From NCBI GenBank assembly GCA_049347715.1, contig CP186339.1, positions 3,224,001 to 3,288,000 of the forward strand: DNA of 64,000 nt. Direction: 5' to 3'. Position numbers and translations under genes: made by a program. The notes below the pieces were generated by a model. It was not told the origin of the DNA. It was given only the letters and a program-made list of their open reading frames with translations, and searched no databases. This DNA is from Thalassotalea_B piscium_A. GTDB taxonomy: Bacteria; Pseudomonadota; Gammaproteobacteria; Enterobacterales; Alteromonadaceae. Below are positions 1-8,489 of the stretch, in pieces; position 1 is the stretch's first letter, and the number at the start of each line of letters is the position of its first letter.

Positions 1-1875
1 TATTTCGGTATCCGCAAAAGCATATGACGCACTTAATTTTAAATGATCAGTCACATTATAAGTTAAAGAGGCTTCTAGACCGTATATTTCCGATTGACCA
101 ATATTTTGAACAACGGTAACTTGAGATTGATCGGTTAATATAACTACCTGACTTAACTGTTGATCGGTTAAATCAAGAAAATAAGTCGCTACGTTAAAAA
201 TGCCTTTATCAAAGGAATATTTCAGACCTGTTTCATATTGAAACACAACTTCTTCGTCATAACTAAGCAGTGATGCTTGCTCAGGATCGTTTCTGTCGAT
301 CCCCGTATTAAACCCACCCGCTTTATGGCCGCGGGCAACATTACCATAAATAAACGTATTATCATTAATATGATAAGCTGCAGTTAAACGAAAATCAGCA
401 CCATTAAAGGTTTCATCTATTGCTTCTCCATTTCTTCCTTCAGATGCAGTAATCGTTGTTACATCTTCCTTATAAATACCGACTTCTGCAGTAACACTAA
501 AATCTTCGGTAAATGCATATTCCGCTAGAGCAAACAGTTTAATTTCTTCATTTTCGGTTATACCGTCAAACCCTAAATCAGCTTCAAGAATATCTCGATC
601 AATTCGATCTAATTTTTCATTGTAAAAGAAAAGACCACCTAGCACGCTAAGGTTATCCGTTAGATCACCATAAACTCTTACCTCATGAGAATAATATTCA
701 CGTTCAGAAAAGTCTTGTGTGACCCAGGCTGATGGAAATGAACCAAAAGAATTACCAACCAGCACATCACTATATGATTGGTTAGTAACTTCTTCTGTGT
801 CTTCTGATGTATAGCCAAATAACCACTGCGCATCAAAACTATCAGATAAAGCATAAGTAGCGTCACCCGTGATACGTTTTACTTCGCGATCTAACCCGGT
901 TCTCATATCCCACTGAGCGGGTAAACCACCAAAAAAAGTCGTGGTATCTTCACCTTTATTAATTGAAGTAGTGATGTTGGTATGATCTGGTACTGAAACT
1001 TCACCACAAAAATAAGAACGAATAACATTAGGACATGCGGTTCCTCCAGCGGCTACACTATTATTATATGTTGAGTCGTATAAGAAACCCGCGAATTGAC
1101 CATCTTCGTCTTTTGAATAATACCCGCGAATATTTAACTCTAGATCATCTGTTGGAGTAATATTGAGTGAACCATGTAAAGCAGTTGTACTTTCTTCACC
1201 TATTGCACGAGCCCCTTCGGTATTCGGATTGATGTTGTCATATTCGCCATCATAATTATAAATTCGACCACCAATTGCAGCTCTCACGGAATCAGATAAA
1301 GCACCTGATAGGTTACCGCTAATATCTTGGTGTCCATTTTGACCGGCACTTACTGTGAAATCACCACTTAACTCATCCGTAGGTTTTTTAGTAATGTAGT
1401 TAATTACCCCACCATACGTTGAGCGACCATATAAAGCAGATTGAGGTCCTTTAAGAACTTCAACTCGTTGTACGTTATCTAAAATTGACGAGATTATGCC
1501 GGTACGGATAAATACACCATCAATAAATAATCCTACCGGCTGAGGCGTTTCAGGGCGGCTATTTGAAATACCTCGTATAACTGGACGTTCTGAATTTCGA
1601 CCAAAGTCTCCATTGATTTGAAGACCCGGCGTTAAAGCTGCAATATCTCGAGCATCTGAAATTCCAGAGTCAGCAATATCGGAAGCAGAGAATGCTGAAA
1701 TAGAAAGAGGAGTGTCTTGCAAAAATTCTTCTTGTTTTCTACCTGTTACTACTATTTTTTCAACCTCACTTTCTGCATTTTTTTTAGATGTAACTTCTTC
1801 TGCATTAACATATTGGTGACTTGTTAATAGTACTAAACTAATAGCTGTTGCTAACCTCTTTTTTATAAAACTCAT
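1..1875 (-). CDS. TonB-dependent outer-membrane receptor (3' end missing)
   Basis: Outer-membrane beta-barrel receptor that would import a ligand such as a siderophore, vitamin or glycan fragment using TonB energy; the substrate cannot be told. The frame is open from the ATG at 1875 to the left edge, 625 codons, so the C-terminal strands lie outside. A signal peptide (residues 1-22, cut after VNA) is followed by a TonB-box-like EKIVVTG near residue 36. The plug domain shows PVIRGISNSRP, GLFIDGVFI, VEVLKGPQSALYGR and GGVINYITKKP. The barrel includes NVARGHKAGGFNTG and ETGLKYSFDKG, typical of the iron-complex receptor subfamily. It is transcribed away from the DUF3754 gene. A 16-bp palindrome lies about 20 bp upstream of the start codon and may be an operator. 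The family call is firm, the ligand unknown. Confidence 0.93.
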   Translation of the reverse strand, partial: MSFIKKRLATAISLVLLTSHQYVNAEEVTSKKNAESEVEKIVVTGRKQEEFLQDTPLSISAFSASDIADSGISDARDIAALTPGLQINGDFGRNSERPVIRGISNSRPETPQPVGLFIDGVFIRTGIISSILDNVQRVEVLKGPQSALYGRSTYGGVINYITKKPTDELSGDFTVSAGQNGHQDISGNLSGALSDSVRAAIGGRIYNYDGEYDNINPNTEGARAIGEESTTALHGSLNITPTDDLELNIRGYYSKDEDGQFAGFLYDSTYNNSVAAGGTACPNVIRSYFCGEVSVPDHTNITTSINKGEDTTTFFGGLPAQWDMRTGLDREVKRITGDATYALSDSFDAQWLFGYTSEDTEEVTNQSYSDVLVGNSFGSFPSAWVTQDFSEREYYSHEVRVYGDLTDNLSVLGGLFFYNEKLDRIDRDILEADLGFDGITENEEIKLFALAEYAFTEDFSVTAEVGIYKEDVTTITASEGRNGEAIDETFNGADFRLTAAYHINDNTFIYGNVARGHKAGGFNTGIDRNDPEQASLLSYDEEVVFQYETGLKYSFDKGIFNVATYFLDLTDQQLSQVVILTDQSQVTVVQNIGQSEIYGLEASLTYNVTDHLKLSASYAFADTEI

Positions 1876-2240
1876 AACCCTGCCCTTTATATTATTATTT
1901 GTACGTACAAATTACGTTAGTTTGTTTTTTAACCAAACTAACACTATCAACCACAAGTAACATTCTGAAATAACAACCTAATTGACAATTATCAACAAAG
2001 TACTAAAGGGAAAATTCTATTAAAAAAATAATGGTTTATTTAATGAGATTTAAGAAAAAACCTTTTTAATAAGCATTTCAAAATTTATTTATTTCATTTA
2101 AATCAATAAATTAAATAAAAAAATTAAAACGCAATCATCAAGAATCATTAAAGAAAGATAATTTACTGTAAAGCTTTTTATTTCGCTATTCAGTCAATTC
2201 CCTTAAACTCTAAAGATCTGACTTAACTTAAATTTATATT
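1876..2240. other. AT-rich divergent intergenic region
   Basis: This 365-base gap separates the leftward TonB-receptor gene from the rightward DUF3754 gene and must hold both promoters. The receptor-proximal part has two inverted repeats, listed separately. The rest (about 1975-2240) is very AT-rich with no ORF, hairpin with a T-run or clear -35/-10 pair that I would defend. Confidence 0.6.
1897..1912. promoter_or_regulatory. 16-bp perfect palindrome, probable operator of the receptor gene
   Basis: ATTTGTACGTACAAAT is its own reverse complement and sits about 20 bp upstream of the receptor ATG. Perfect palindromes of this size with TTGTAC/GTACAA half-sites are typical of dimeric regulators such as TetR-family repressors; that family assignment is inference. 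A second inverted repeat follows at 1916-1942 (arms GTTAGTTTG and CAAACTAAC, 9-base loop). Both could lie in the 5' leader or promoter of the receptor gene. No matching regulator gene is in the window. Confidence 0.5.
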
Positions 2241-3479
2241 ATGGCTGCCGAGCGATTCATCCCATTTAGAAAACAAGATATTATTGAAATGTGTTCCCAG
2301 ACTTTAACCGATAAAGACAATGCACCTTCATTTATCGGATTTTGTCAGATCCTGTCTAGTATTTTTCATTTTGATTATCACAAACGACTTGAATCATTAA
2401 AAAATAACTATGCTCCATTTGACCCTAACGCTAACACCCATGAAGTACAGACACTGACACTAGAGCAACGAGAGCAATGTCAAACAGCCTTTGCGGAAAG
2501 TTTTGCCCATATTTTAAATGCTGCTAATTTTGAAAAAATAACTGAGAAAGACTTACAAGAAGCGCTCACCGAAGCATCATTATTTAAAGTTAGACTAGAA
2601 GTGGAATTTGATGATTTTGAGCAAGTGGTTTTTTATCGACAAGGCGAATCCCAATTAACTGAAACTATCACTACACTTTGGGGGCTTCGTAAACAAACTA
2701 TTAACTTTACTAACTACGATCGAGTTGCCATCTATATTACTTTTAAAGATCGCCATTATTTTGAAAAAAAAGATAAATCTCCTCTAGGCTTTGAACCAGG
2801 TTCAACCATAGTAAAACTTTTTCAAAACGTACCAAAAGCTGATTTAGAAATGTTATTTCCAAATAGTGAAGTAAGAATGCGTCCAATAGATAAAGTCATA
2901 ATCGGGGTGTCAGCTGTCATGGGAGGCGCAGTAGTATTAGTAACAAAACTCGGTGCATCTATATTACTTCTTGGATCCTTATTAGGCTTTTGGCTGGGTT
3001 GGCGGGCAGAGTCTGTTGTAATGACACAACAGCATTTGATTACTTTTGGACTAGGTATAGCTGTTTTTACGGGTTTTATCTTTAAAGAATGGAATAAATT
3101 TAAAAATAGAAAAATTAAATTTATGAAAGCCCTCTCAGATAACCTTTACTTTAAGAATTTAGACAACAATGCCGGTGTTTTTCATACCTTAATTGATGCC
3201 GCTGAAGATGAAGATTTCAAAGAAGCTCTTTTAGCCTACACTTTCTTACTTAACACAAATAATGGCATGAGTGCGGCTAAACTTGATCAAAAAATTGAGG
3301 TCTGGTTTATGGAAAAATACCATTGCCATCTTGATTTTGAAATATCAGATGCCCTTGATAAACTTGAACGTATGCAATTAATTACTTTTAAGAACGAAAA
3401 ATATCAAGCTCTGCCATTAACACAAGCTAAACAGCATCTAGATCGCCATTGGGACTCATTGTTTACATTTAATCAGTAG
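2241..3479 (+). CDS. DUF3754 / TMEM143-like membrane protein
   Basis: Unknown function. The start MAAERFIPFRKQDIIEMC matches the RFIPFR-x-D opening of the DUF3754 family, whose eukaryotic relative is the mitochondrial protein TMEM143. The 412-residue protein has a soluble N-terminal half with conserved-looking LEVEFDDFEQVVFYRQG and YDRVAIYITFKDR, then a hydrophobic stretch at about residues 217-285 that can form two or three membrane segments (glycine-rich GAVVLVTKLGASILLLGSLL, then GLGIAVFTGFIF), and a soluble C-terminal tail. The start is the first ATG in frame; no strong ribosome site is visible. It stands alone, with 126 bases before the next gene. Recognition rests on motif memory, so the family is likely but not certain. 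Confidence 0.75.
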   Translation: MAAERFIPFRKQDIIEMCSQTLTDKDNAPSFIGFCQILSSIFHFDYHKRLESLKNNYAPFDPNANTHEVQTLTLEQREQCQTAFAESFAHILNAANFEKITEKDLQEALTEASLFKVRLEVEFDDFEQVVFYRQGESQLTETITTLWGLRKQTINFTNYDRVAIYITFKDRHYFEKKDKSPLGFEPGSTIVKLFQNVPKADLEMLFPNSEVRMRPIDKVIIGVSAVMGGAVVLVTKLGASILLLGSLLGFWLGWRAESVVMTQQHLITFGLGIAVFTGFIFKEWNKFKNRKIKFMKALSDNLYFKNLDNNAGVFHTLIDAAEDEDFKEALLAYTFLLNTNNGMSAAKLDQKIEVWFMEKYHCHLDFEISDALDKLERMQLITFKNEKYQALPLTQAKQHLDRHWDSLFTFNQ

Positions 3480-3605
3480 CAGAAGTTTTTCATATGGATA
3501 ACATGTCCCTAAACAGCGTTTTTATAAAGAAGACAGATTCTTTTTTACCTAGGAATATTGAGAAAATAGCATACAATAATGCTTTCTTGATAACCTAAAT
3601 GATTT

Positions 3606-4403
3606 ATGTATATTAATCCAGCATGGCGCATATTAACGATTGGAGATGGCGATTTATCATTTTCGCTTTCTTTACAGAATAATTATCATCCTCAATCATT
3701 AACTGCGACAATTTTTGACGATTACACGACCTTAAAGTGTAAATATGGAACAACATCATTTCATCAGTTACAAGCTCAACAATGTGAAGTACTCACCGAT
3801 TTTGATGTAACTAACAAGCAAAGTTGGGGGCGACTTTCTCTACATCAATTTGATGCGGTGTTTTTTCAATTTCCTTTATTACCCGCATTTAACTCGATGG
3901 ATGACTTTCAACAGCAATGTAAAAATATCAGTTTAAATACCCTGCATCGTCGCTTATTACGTCGCTATCTTATTAATTGTTTTGATTATTTTTTAGATAC
4001 GCATGGCGCCCAACTAGCTTTTATTACTTCTAAAGATGTAAAACCCTATCGGCAATGGCAGATTGAAAGGTCATTAACCATAAAGAGTGATATTCATTAC
4101 CTTGGTAGTATGGCATTTGAAATTGAGAAATTTCCTGGTTACAAAATAAGAAATGTTGATCGCGATAAACATGTTAAAGATACCCAAGGTATTACCTATG
4201 TCTTTAGTCGTAATACTAATACTGAGCTTAGTAACATACTCACTCAGCCAGACTATTTAACTGATGACTATTGTCGATACTGCCGTGTTGGCCCCTTTTA
4301 CACAGCGCAAGATAAACACAATCATATTGTCAGTAAAAAACATCAGCAAATGGTGATATTTGAACAGCAATGGCTAAATGATGTTGATTTGTTTGAAAAG
4401 TAA
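3606..4403 (+). CDS. Bmt5-like Rossmann methyltransferase with C-terminal zinc finger
   Basis: The N-terminus ILTIGDGDLSFSLSL is the glycine-rich SAM-binding signature of the DUF2431/Bmt5-like family, whose yeast member Bmt5 methylates N3 of a uridine in 25S rRNA. Further family-like stretches are FDVTN and FDAVFFQFPLL. The bacterial substrate is unknown; rRNA or tRNA is an inference from the family. The C-terminus adds a putative C2H2 finger: Cys223 and Cys226, then His238 or His240 and His246, in DDYCRYCRVGPFYTAQD followed by HNHIVSKKH. This resembles the U1/matrin-type fingers that bind RNA or DNA and is unusual in bacteria. The 265-codon gene stands alone with its own 5' region. Confidence 0.7.
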   Translation: MYINPAWRILTIGDGDLSFSLSLQNNYHPQSLTATIFDDYTTLKCKYGTTSFHQLQAQQCEVLTDFDVTNKQSWGRLSLHQFDAVFFQFPLLPAFNSMDDFQQQCKNISLNTLHRRLLRRYLINCFDYFLDTHGAQLAFITSKDVKPYRQWQIERSLTIKSDIHYLGSMAFEIEKFPGYKIRNVDRDKHVKDTQGITYVFSRNTNTELSNILTQPDYLTDDYCRYCRVGPFYTAQDKHNHIVSKKHQQMVIFEQQWLNDVDLFEK

Positions 4404-4560
4404 TACTAAATGCGAGTTTAGCTATTCCTCTTGTAATATCAAGGTAAAAGCTATGATGATTGACAACAACATTCATTGTATTATGCTGCCAAATCTTTAG
4501 ACACATTAGTTAGCTCTTTATTTTTATATACACTTTTTTATAACCTGTAAGGATTTTTAC

Positions 4561-5364
4561 GTGTTAGAAATTGAATGGATATTCTCTTTTTTATTATTAG
4601 GCTCCGTTGTTGGGTTTTTAGCGGGTTTATTGGGTGTAGGAGGTGGCGGTGTTATGGTGCCTGTACTCACCATGATATTTTTAAAACAAGGTGTTCATAT
4701 TGATAATGTCTTGCACTTAGCATTAGGTACTTCAATGGCGTCGATTATTTTTACCTCGCTTTCAAGTTTAAGAACCCATCAAAAGTATGCTGCTATAAAC
4801 TGGAAAATAGTAAAATTAATGTCGATTGGCGTAATAATCGGTACTTTTTCTTCCACTTTTCTCGCTTCACATTTGAGCTCGTTTTATTTAGCCCTCTTTT
4901 TCACTGCTTTCATGGGATACATTGCCCTTAGAATGCTCATTAAAAAACCAGCGAAAGTACAAACTAACGAAATTAAAAATAGTAGTCTACTTATTGCATC
5001 AACAGGGATAGGTGCAATATCCGCATTAGTTTCCATTGGTGGTGGCTCATTAACAGTGCCTTACCTGACATCAAAAAATATTGATATTAAAAAAGCCATT
5101 GGAACCTCAGCTGCAATAGGATTACCTATATCACTAGCGGGAACTTTGGGTTATTTAATTAATGGCTTAACTAGTGAGATAAGCTATCAATATTCATTAG
5201 GGTTTATTTATCTACCGGCGGTATTACTGATCTCTATCACTAGTTTTTTTACCGCGCCTTATGGCGCTAAACTCGCGCAACATTTACCTGTTAATGTGCT
5301 AAAGAAAATTTTTGCATTTTTATTAATTCTACTGAGTTTGAAAATGCTACTATCGATCATATAA
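4561..5364 (+). CDS. TauE/SafE-family sulfite/anion exporter
   Basis: Inner-membrane permease of the TauE/SafE (TSUP) family, which moves sulfite, sulfoacetate or other organosulfur anions; the actual substrate is unknown. The two homologous halves are clear: GLLGVGGGGVMVPVL near residue 25 and ALVSIGGGSLTVPYL near residue 160, each followed by GTS(M/A)A. About eight membrane segments cover the 267 residues. The start is GTG at 4561, supported by AAGGA at 4549-4553 with a 7-base gap. The next gene begins 19 bases after the stop, so the two are probably co-transcribed. Confidence 0.9.
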   Translation: MLEIEWIFSFLLLGSVVGFLAGLLGVGGGGVMVPVLTMIFLKQGVHIDNVLHLALGTSMASIIFTSLSSLRTHQKYAAINWKIVKLMSIGVIIGTFSSTFLASHLSSFYLALFFTAFMGYIALRMLIKKPAKVQTNEIKNSSLLIASTGIGAISALVSIGGGSLTVPYLTSKNIDIKKAIGTSAAIGLPISLAGTLGYLINGLTSEISYQYSLGFIYLPAVLLISITSFFTAPYGAKLAQHLPVNVLKKIFAFLLILLSLKMLLSII

Positions 5365-5383
5365 AAATGAGCAAGGTTAACGC

Positions 5384-6100
5384 ATGCAAGCACACTTACA
5401 AACACTCAGCGAATTATTGATAAAAAATGATCTGCAAGCCTTGTTACAACACTATTTAACATCAAGTGAGAAAGAAAATTTAGTGCAGCTAGGCTTTATG
5501 TTTCAGCAAGGACAACTCAAATTATCTCATTTTGATTATTTTCAACAATTAGCAACGGTTTTTATTGAAAAAAAGGGCTTTCCCACCGCACTTATTGCTC
5601 GCATTAATACTAACGATACCCTCAACTTTTTCACCCCTGCATTACAAATAGAGCGTAATTTTAATAAAGTAGATCTCCAGCAACGTAATGTTTTACATTA
5701 TTTATTAACCAATGATCAATTAGTACTAAGCAATACTCAACCACCATTTAACTATTTACGCTCTATGATGTTATTTGAAAGTAATGAGGCATTGCGCGAT
5801 GGTTTATGTCAGCGCGATCAACAAAACTTAACTCCCATTGAATCATATTTATTTATTAACAATAATTTAACCGCCTTAGCCAATCACGAATTTACTGCTT
5901 TATTGGCATTAATAGAAATTGAGAATAAACAACAAGTGGTGGATAAAAAAAATTACCCCCTCTTTATAAAACTAGTCAGTCAATTATGCCGCGCGCAAGC
6001 CTTAGCACCAAATCGAGAACTCCAACGTATTATATTAATTGCCGCTTATTATTCATTATCAGTGATGCAGGTTGTTAATGATATTAACCAAAAATTATAA
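5384..6100 (+). CDS. Hypothetical protein with weak ankyrin-like repeats
   Basis: Not recognised. 238 residues, soluble, mostly helical in appearance, rich in Leu and Gln/Asn, with no signal peptide or membrane segment. Two stretches about 50 residues apart, VDLQQRNVLHYLLTNDQ and RDQQNLTPIESYLFINNN, have the D-x-x-x-x-(N/T)-x-(L/I)-(H/E) rhythm of ankyrin repeats, so it may be a short degenerate ankyrin protein; that is only a pattern match. It follows the TauE/SafE gene by 19 bases and probably shares its mRNA. A cytosolic partner of the exporter is possible but unproven. Confidence 0.6.
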   Translation: MQAHLQTLSELLIKNDLQALLQHYLTSSEKENLVQLGFMFQQGQLKLSHFDYFQQLATVFIEKKGFPTALIARINTNDTLNFFTPALQIERNFNKVDLQQRNVLHYLLTNDQLVLSNTQPPFNYLRSMMLFESNEALRDGLCQRDQQNLTPIESYLFINNNLTALANHEFTALLALIEIENKQQVVDKKNYPLFIKLVSQLCRAQALAPNRELQRIILIAAYYSLSVMQVVNDINQKL

Positions 6101-6269
6101 TCTTTGGGATCCGCCTTATAGGTTCTTATTAAGCTTAGAAAGTTACACTGAATTTTCTCTATTTTTCACAAAGAATACAGATACCTAGTTTAGATAATCA
6201 TAAAAAAACAAATAATAAAAATTTAGTCTATTCTTATATAAATGCTTTCAACAACAGACCTTATATTTT

Positions 6270-8189
6270 TTGACTGAAACAAATTCAAATTTGAACAAAT
6301 ACATGGCGCGTGATGCCGCGATACTTTTGTATGGTAACGCTATTGCCGGTATTTTAATCAGTTTAATAACCTCGAGTTTTCTAGTTTTCGCCTTTACCTA
6401 TCCCACTGTAGATCCCTTAAAAGAAATGTGGTGGTGGGGAATGTTTACTTTGCTTATTGTTAGGCTTTTAGACGTTATTTGGTGGAAAATAAAACTTGAA
6501 CCAACACGGTTTAATGGAAAGAAATCAATTACTCATTTCGTTGTAGGGGCGAATATGACCGCTATCATGTGGTCAATTTATTTAGTCTATTGCACTATAC
6601 ACCTAAGTAACAACATTGAATTAACCACAACAATTATTGCTATTTCATCCATGGCTGGCGGTTCAGCTACCGTACTCGCAGCTCATAGATATACCGCGAT
6701 GTTTTATCCCTGTGTTCTACTAGGGCCTGGCTCAATAGGCTTACTTTTATCAGGAGATAATTCACTGCAACTACTGGGTATTCTTGGTGTATCTTTCACT
6801 ATCGTCATGTTTATTATTTCAAGAAAATCAGCAGATTTTACGCAGCATACGCTATTTCTAAAAAATGAAAACTCAGAGTTAATTCACCGAATGGAAGAAA
6901 AAGTGAAAGAACGTACCCAGAAAATTTATGAGTTATCTAACCTTGACCCCCTCACCCGTTTATATAATAGAACAGCTTTCTCGGCGCAACTTAAGTTAAT
7001 TATAGAAACAACCAATACGCCATTCGCATTGCTTTTTATTGATCTCGATGGCTTTAAAAAAATAAATGACACTATTGGCCATAAGGCAGGAGATCAAATA
7101 TTAAGAAAAACAGCTGAGCGCTTGAAAGCTTTTACTCTAGACACTCAGCTTGTATGTCGATGGGGAGGAGATGAATTTCTTATTGTCTTTCAAAATACCG
7201 ATGAGGCTAATGCTATAGAAAAATCTAAAGACTTGATTAGTCTTCTTTCTGAACAACATAGCACTGAAACTAGTGTTTTATCTGTTGGTGCCACCATAGG
7301 AATTTCACTTTATCCACAACACGCAACGAGTGAAGACAGGCTTATTCAATTAGCAGATATGGCCATGTATTTTCAAAAAAAACACATGAGATCAACTGTT
7401 GGGGTCTTTTCTGAACAATTAGAAAAACACTATACTCATGAGCTCCGTTTAAAAAACGAGCTATCTAAAGCAATAGAAAATAATCAGCTAAGGTTAGTTT
7501 TTCAACCAATTATCTCCTCTGAAGGCTTAAAATTATCAGCTTTTGAAGCACTTGTGCGCTGGCATCTTGATGATGAAGAGATCCCCGCAGAAGAGTTTAT
7601 TCAAATTGCCGAGCAATATGGCTTAATTCACGACATAGGGTCATGGGTGCTTCAGCAAGCCTGCCTTGAAGCTGCTATTTGGGATCAAGATAAACACATA
7701 GCTGTTTGTGTGAATGTTTCAATTATTCAGCTCCAAGATGAAAACTTCATTAATATTATTGATAACGTGCTTTCAACAAGTTTACTCCCCCCTGCTTTAT
7801 TACATATTGAGATTACTGAATCAGTATTTGCTTCTGACTTAATTGTGATCTCAAACCAGATTAAACATCTTCAAGACAGAGGGATTAAAGTTTCCATTGA
7901 TGATTTTGGTACCGGCTACTCCTCGCTTTCTGTAATGCAAGATTTAGCGGTTAATATAGTCAAAATTGACCGCTCATTTGTCAATAAAGCGAACAGCAAT
8001 GGGGAAGCGATTATCTCTGCAGTGATGCACATAGCATCCTCACTCAATTTTTTGGTTGTTGCAGAAGGTGTAGAAACAGAAGATCAAGCTCAATTATTAT
8101 TAAAACTAGGGGTGCATTATCTTCAGGGGTATTATTATTCACAACCAATAGAAACTGAACATATCACTGAATATATACACAATCATTAA
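6270..8189 (+). CDS. Membrane-bound GGDEF-EAL cyclic-di-GMP enzyme
   Basis: Predicted diguanylate cyclase/phosphodiesterase. Residues about 15-195 form five or six membrane helices, a MASE-like sensor. A short coiled linker (EEKVKERTQKIYELSN) leads to GGDEF, with an intact active site RWGGDEF at residues 299-303, then EAL with EALVRW at 426, DDFGTGYSS and AEGVET. Both catalytic signatures look intact, so either activity is possible. The inhibitory I-site RxxD, expected nine to six residues before GGDEF, is absent (Leu and Gln there), so feedback inhibition is probably weak. This start is TTG; an ATG at 6303 (residue 12) is the alternative, and neither has a good ribosome site. It is monocistronic. 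Confidence 0.9.
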   Translation: MTETNSNLNKYMARDAAILLYGNAIAGILISLITSSFLVFAFTYPTVDPLKEMWWWGMFTLLIVRLLDVIWWKIKLEPTRFNGKKSITHFVVGANMTAIMWSIYLVYCTIHLSNNIELTTTIIAISSMAGGSATVLAAHRYTAMFYPCVLLGPGSIGLLLSGDNSLQLLGILGVSFTIVMFIISRKSADFTQHTLFLKNENSELIHRMEEKVKERTQKIYELSNLDPLTRLYNRTAFSAQLKLIIETTNTPFALLFIDLDGFKKINDTIGHKAGDQILRKTAERLKAFTLDTQLVCRWGGDEFLIVFQNTDEANAIEKSKDLISLLSEQHSTETSVLSVGATIGISLYPQHATSEDRLIQLADMAMYFQKKHMRSTVGVFSEQLEKHYTHELRLKNELSKAIENNQLRLVFQPIISSEGLKLSAFEALVRWHLDDEEIPAEEFIQIAEQYGLIHDIGSWVLQQACLEAAIWDQDKHIAVCVNVSIIQLQDENFINIIDNVLSTSLLPPALLHIEITESVFASDLIVISNQIKHLQDRGIKVSIDDFGTGYSSLSVMQDLAVNIVKIDRSFVNKANSNGEAIISAVMHIASSLNFLVVAEGVETEDQAQLLLKLGVHYLQGYYYSQPIETEHITEYIHNH

Positions 8190-8244
8190 ATACCTAATTC
8201 ACCTTGATATAATTTATCAAAATAAGGAATGGCGTTTTCCTTAA

Positions 8245-8358
8245 TGGGGCGTCATTTCCGACAGAGTAACATTAGGTGGAGCTTGGTTAGACAATAGTTT
8301 ATGTGCTCAACAACGCATGGGTTTTACCGGTAAAAAAGTAGTAGAAATAAAAAACTGA
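8245..8358 (+). pseudogene. Possible remnant of a protein C-terminus
   Basis: Between the GGDEF-EAL gene and the MFS gene a 37-codon frame without a usable start reads like protein: VTLGGAWLDNSLC then AQQRMGFTGKKVVEIKN and TGA. The composition is unlike the AT-rich spacer around it. I cannot name the parent family. It may be the tail of a decayed gene or a chance frame; the rest of the 300-base gap shows nothing. Confidence 0.25.
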
Positions 8359-8489
8359 CCGTATCATTTATACGTTTATCTCTTTAATATATTAACATCC
8401 ATTATTACGTTTATCATGATTAATGATTTGCTTATGCACTTCTATCAGCTATAGACTGCAAAACACAATATAAAGAGTTAAGGTGATGC

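Noticed and set aside
678..866. 62-codon minus-strand ORF
   Set aside because: It is a shadow in another frame of the TonB-receptor gene.
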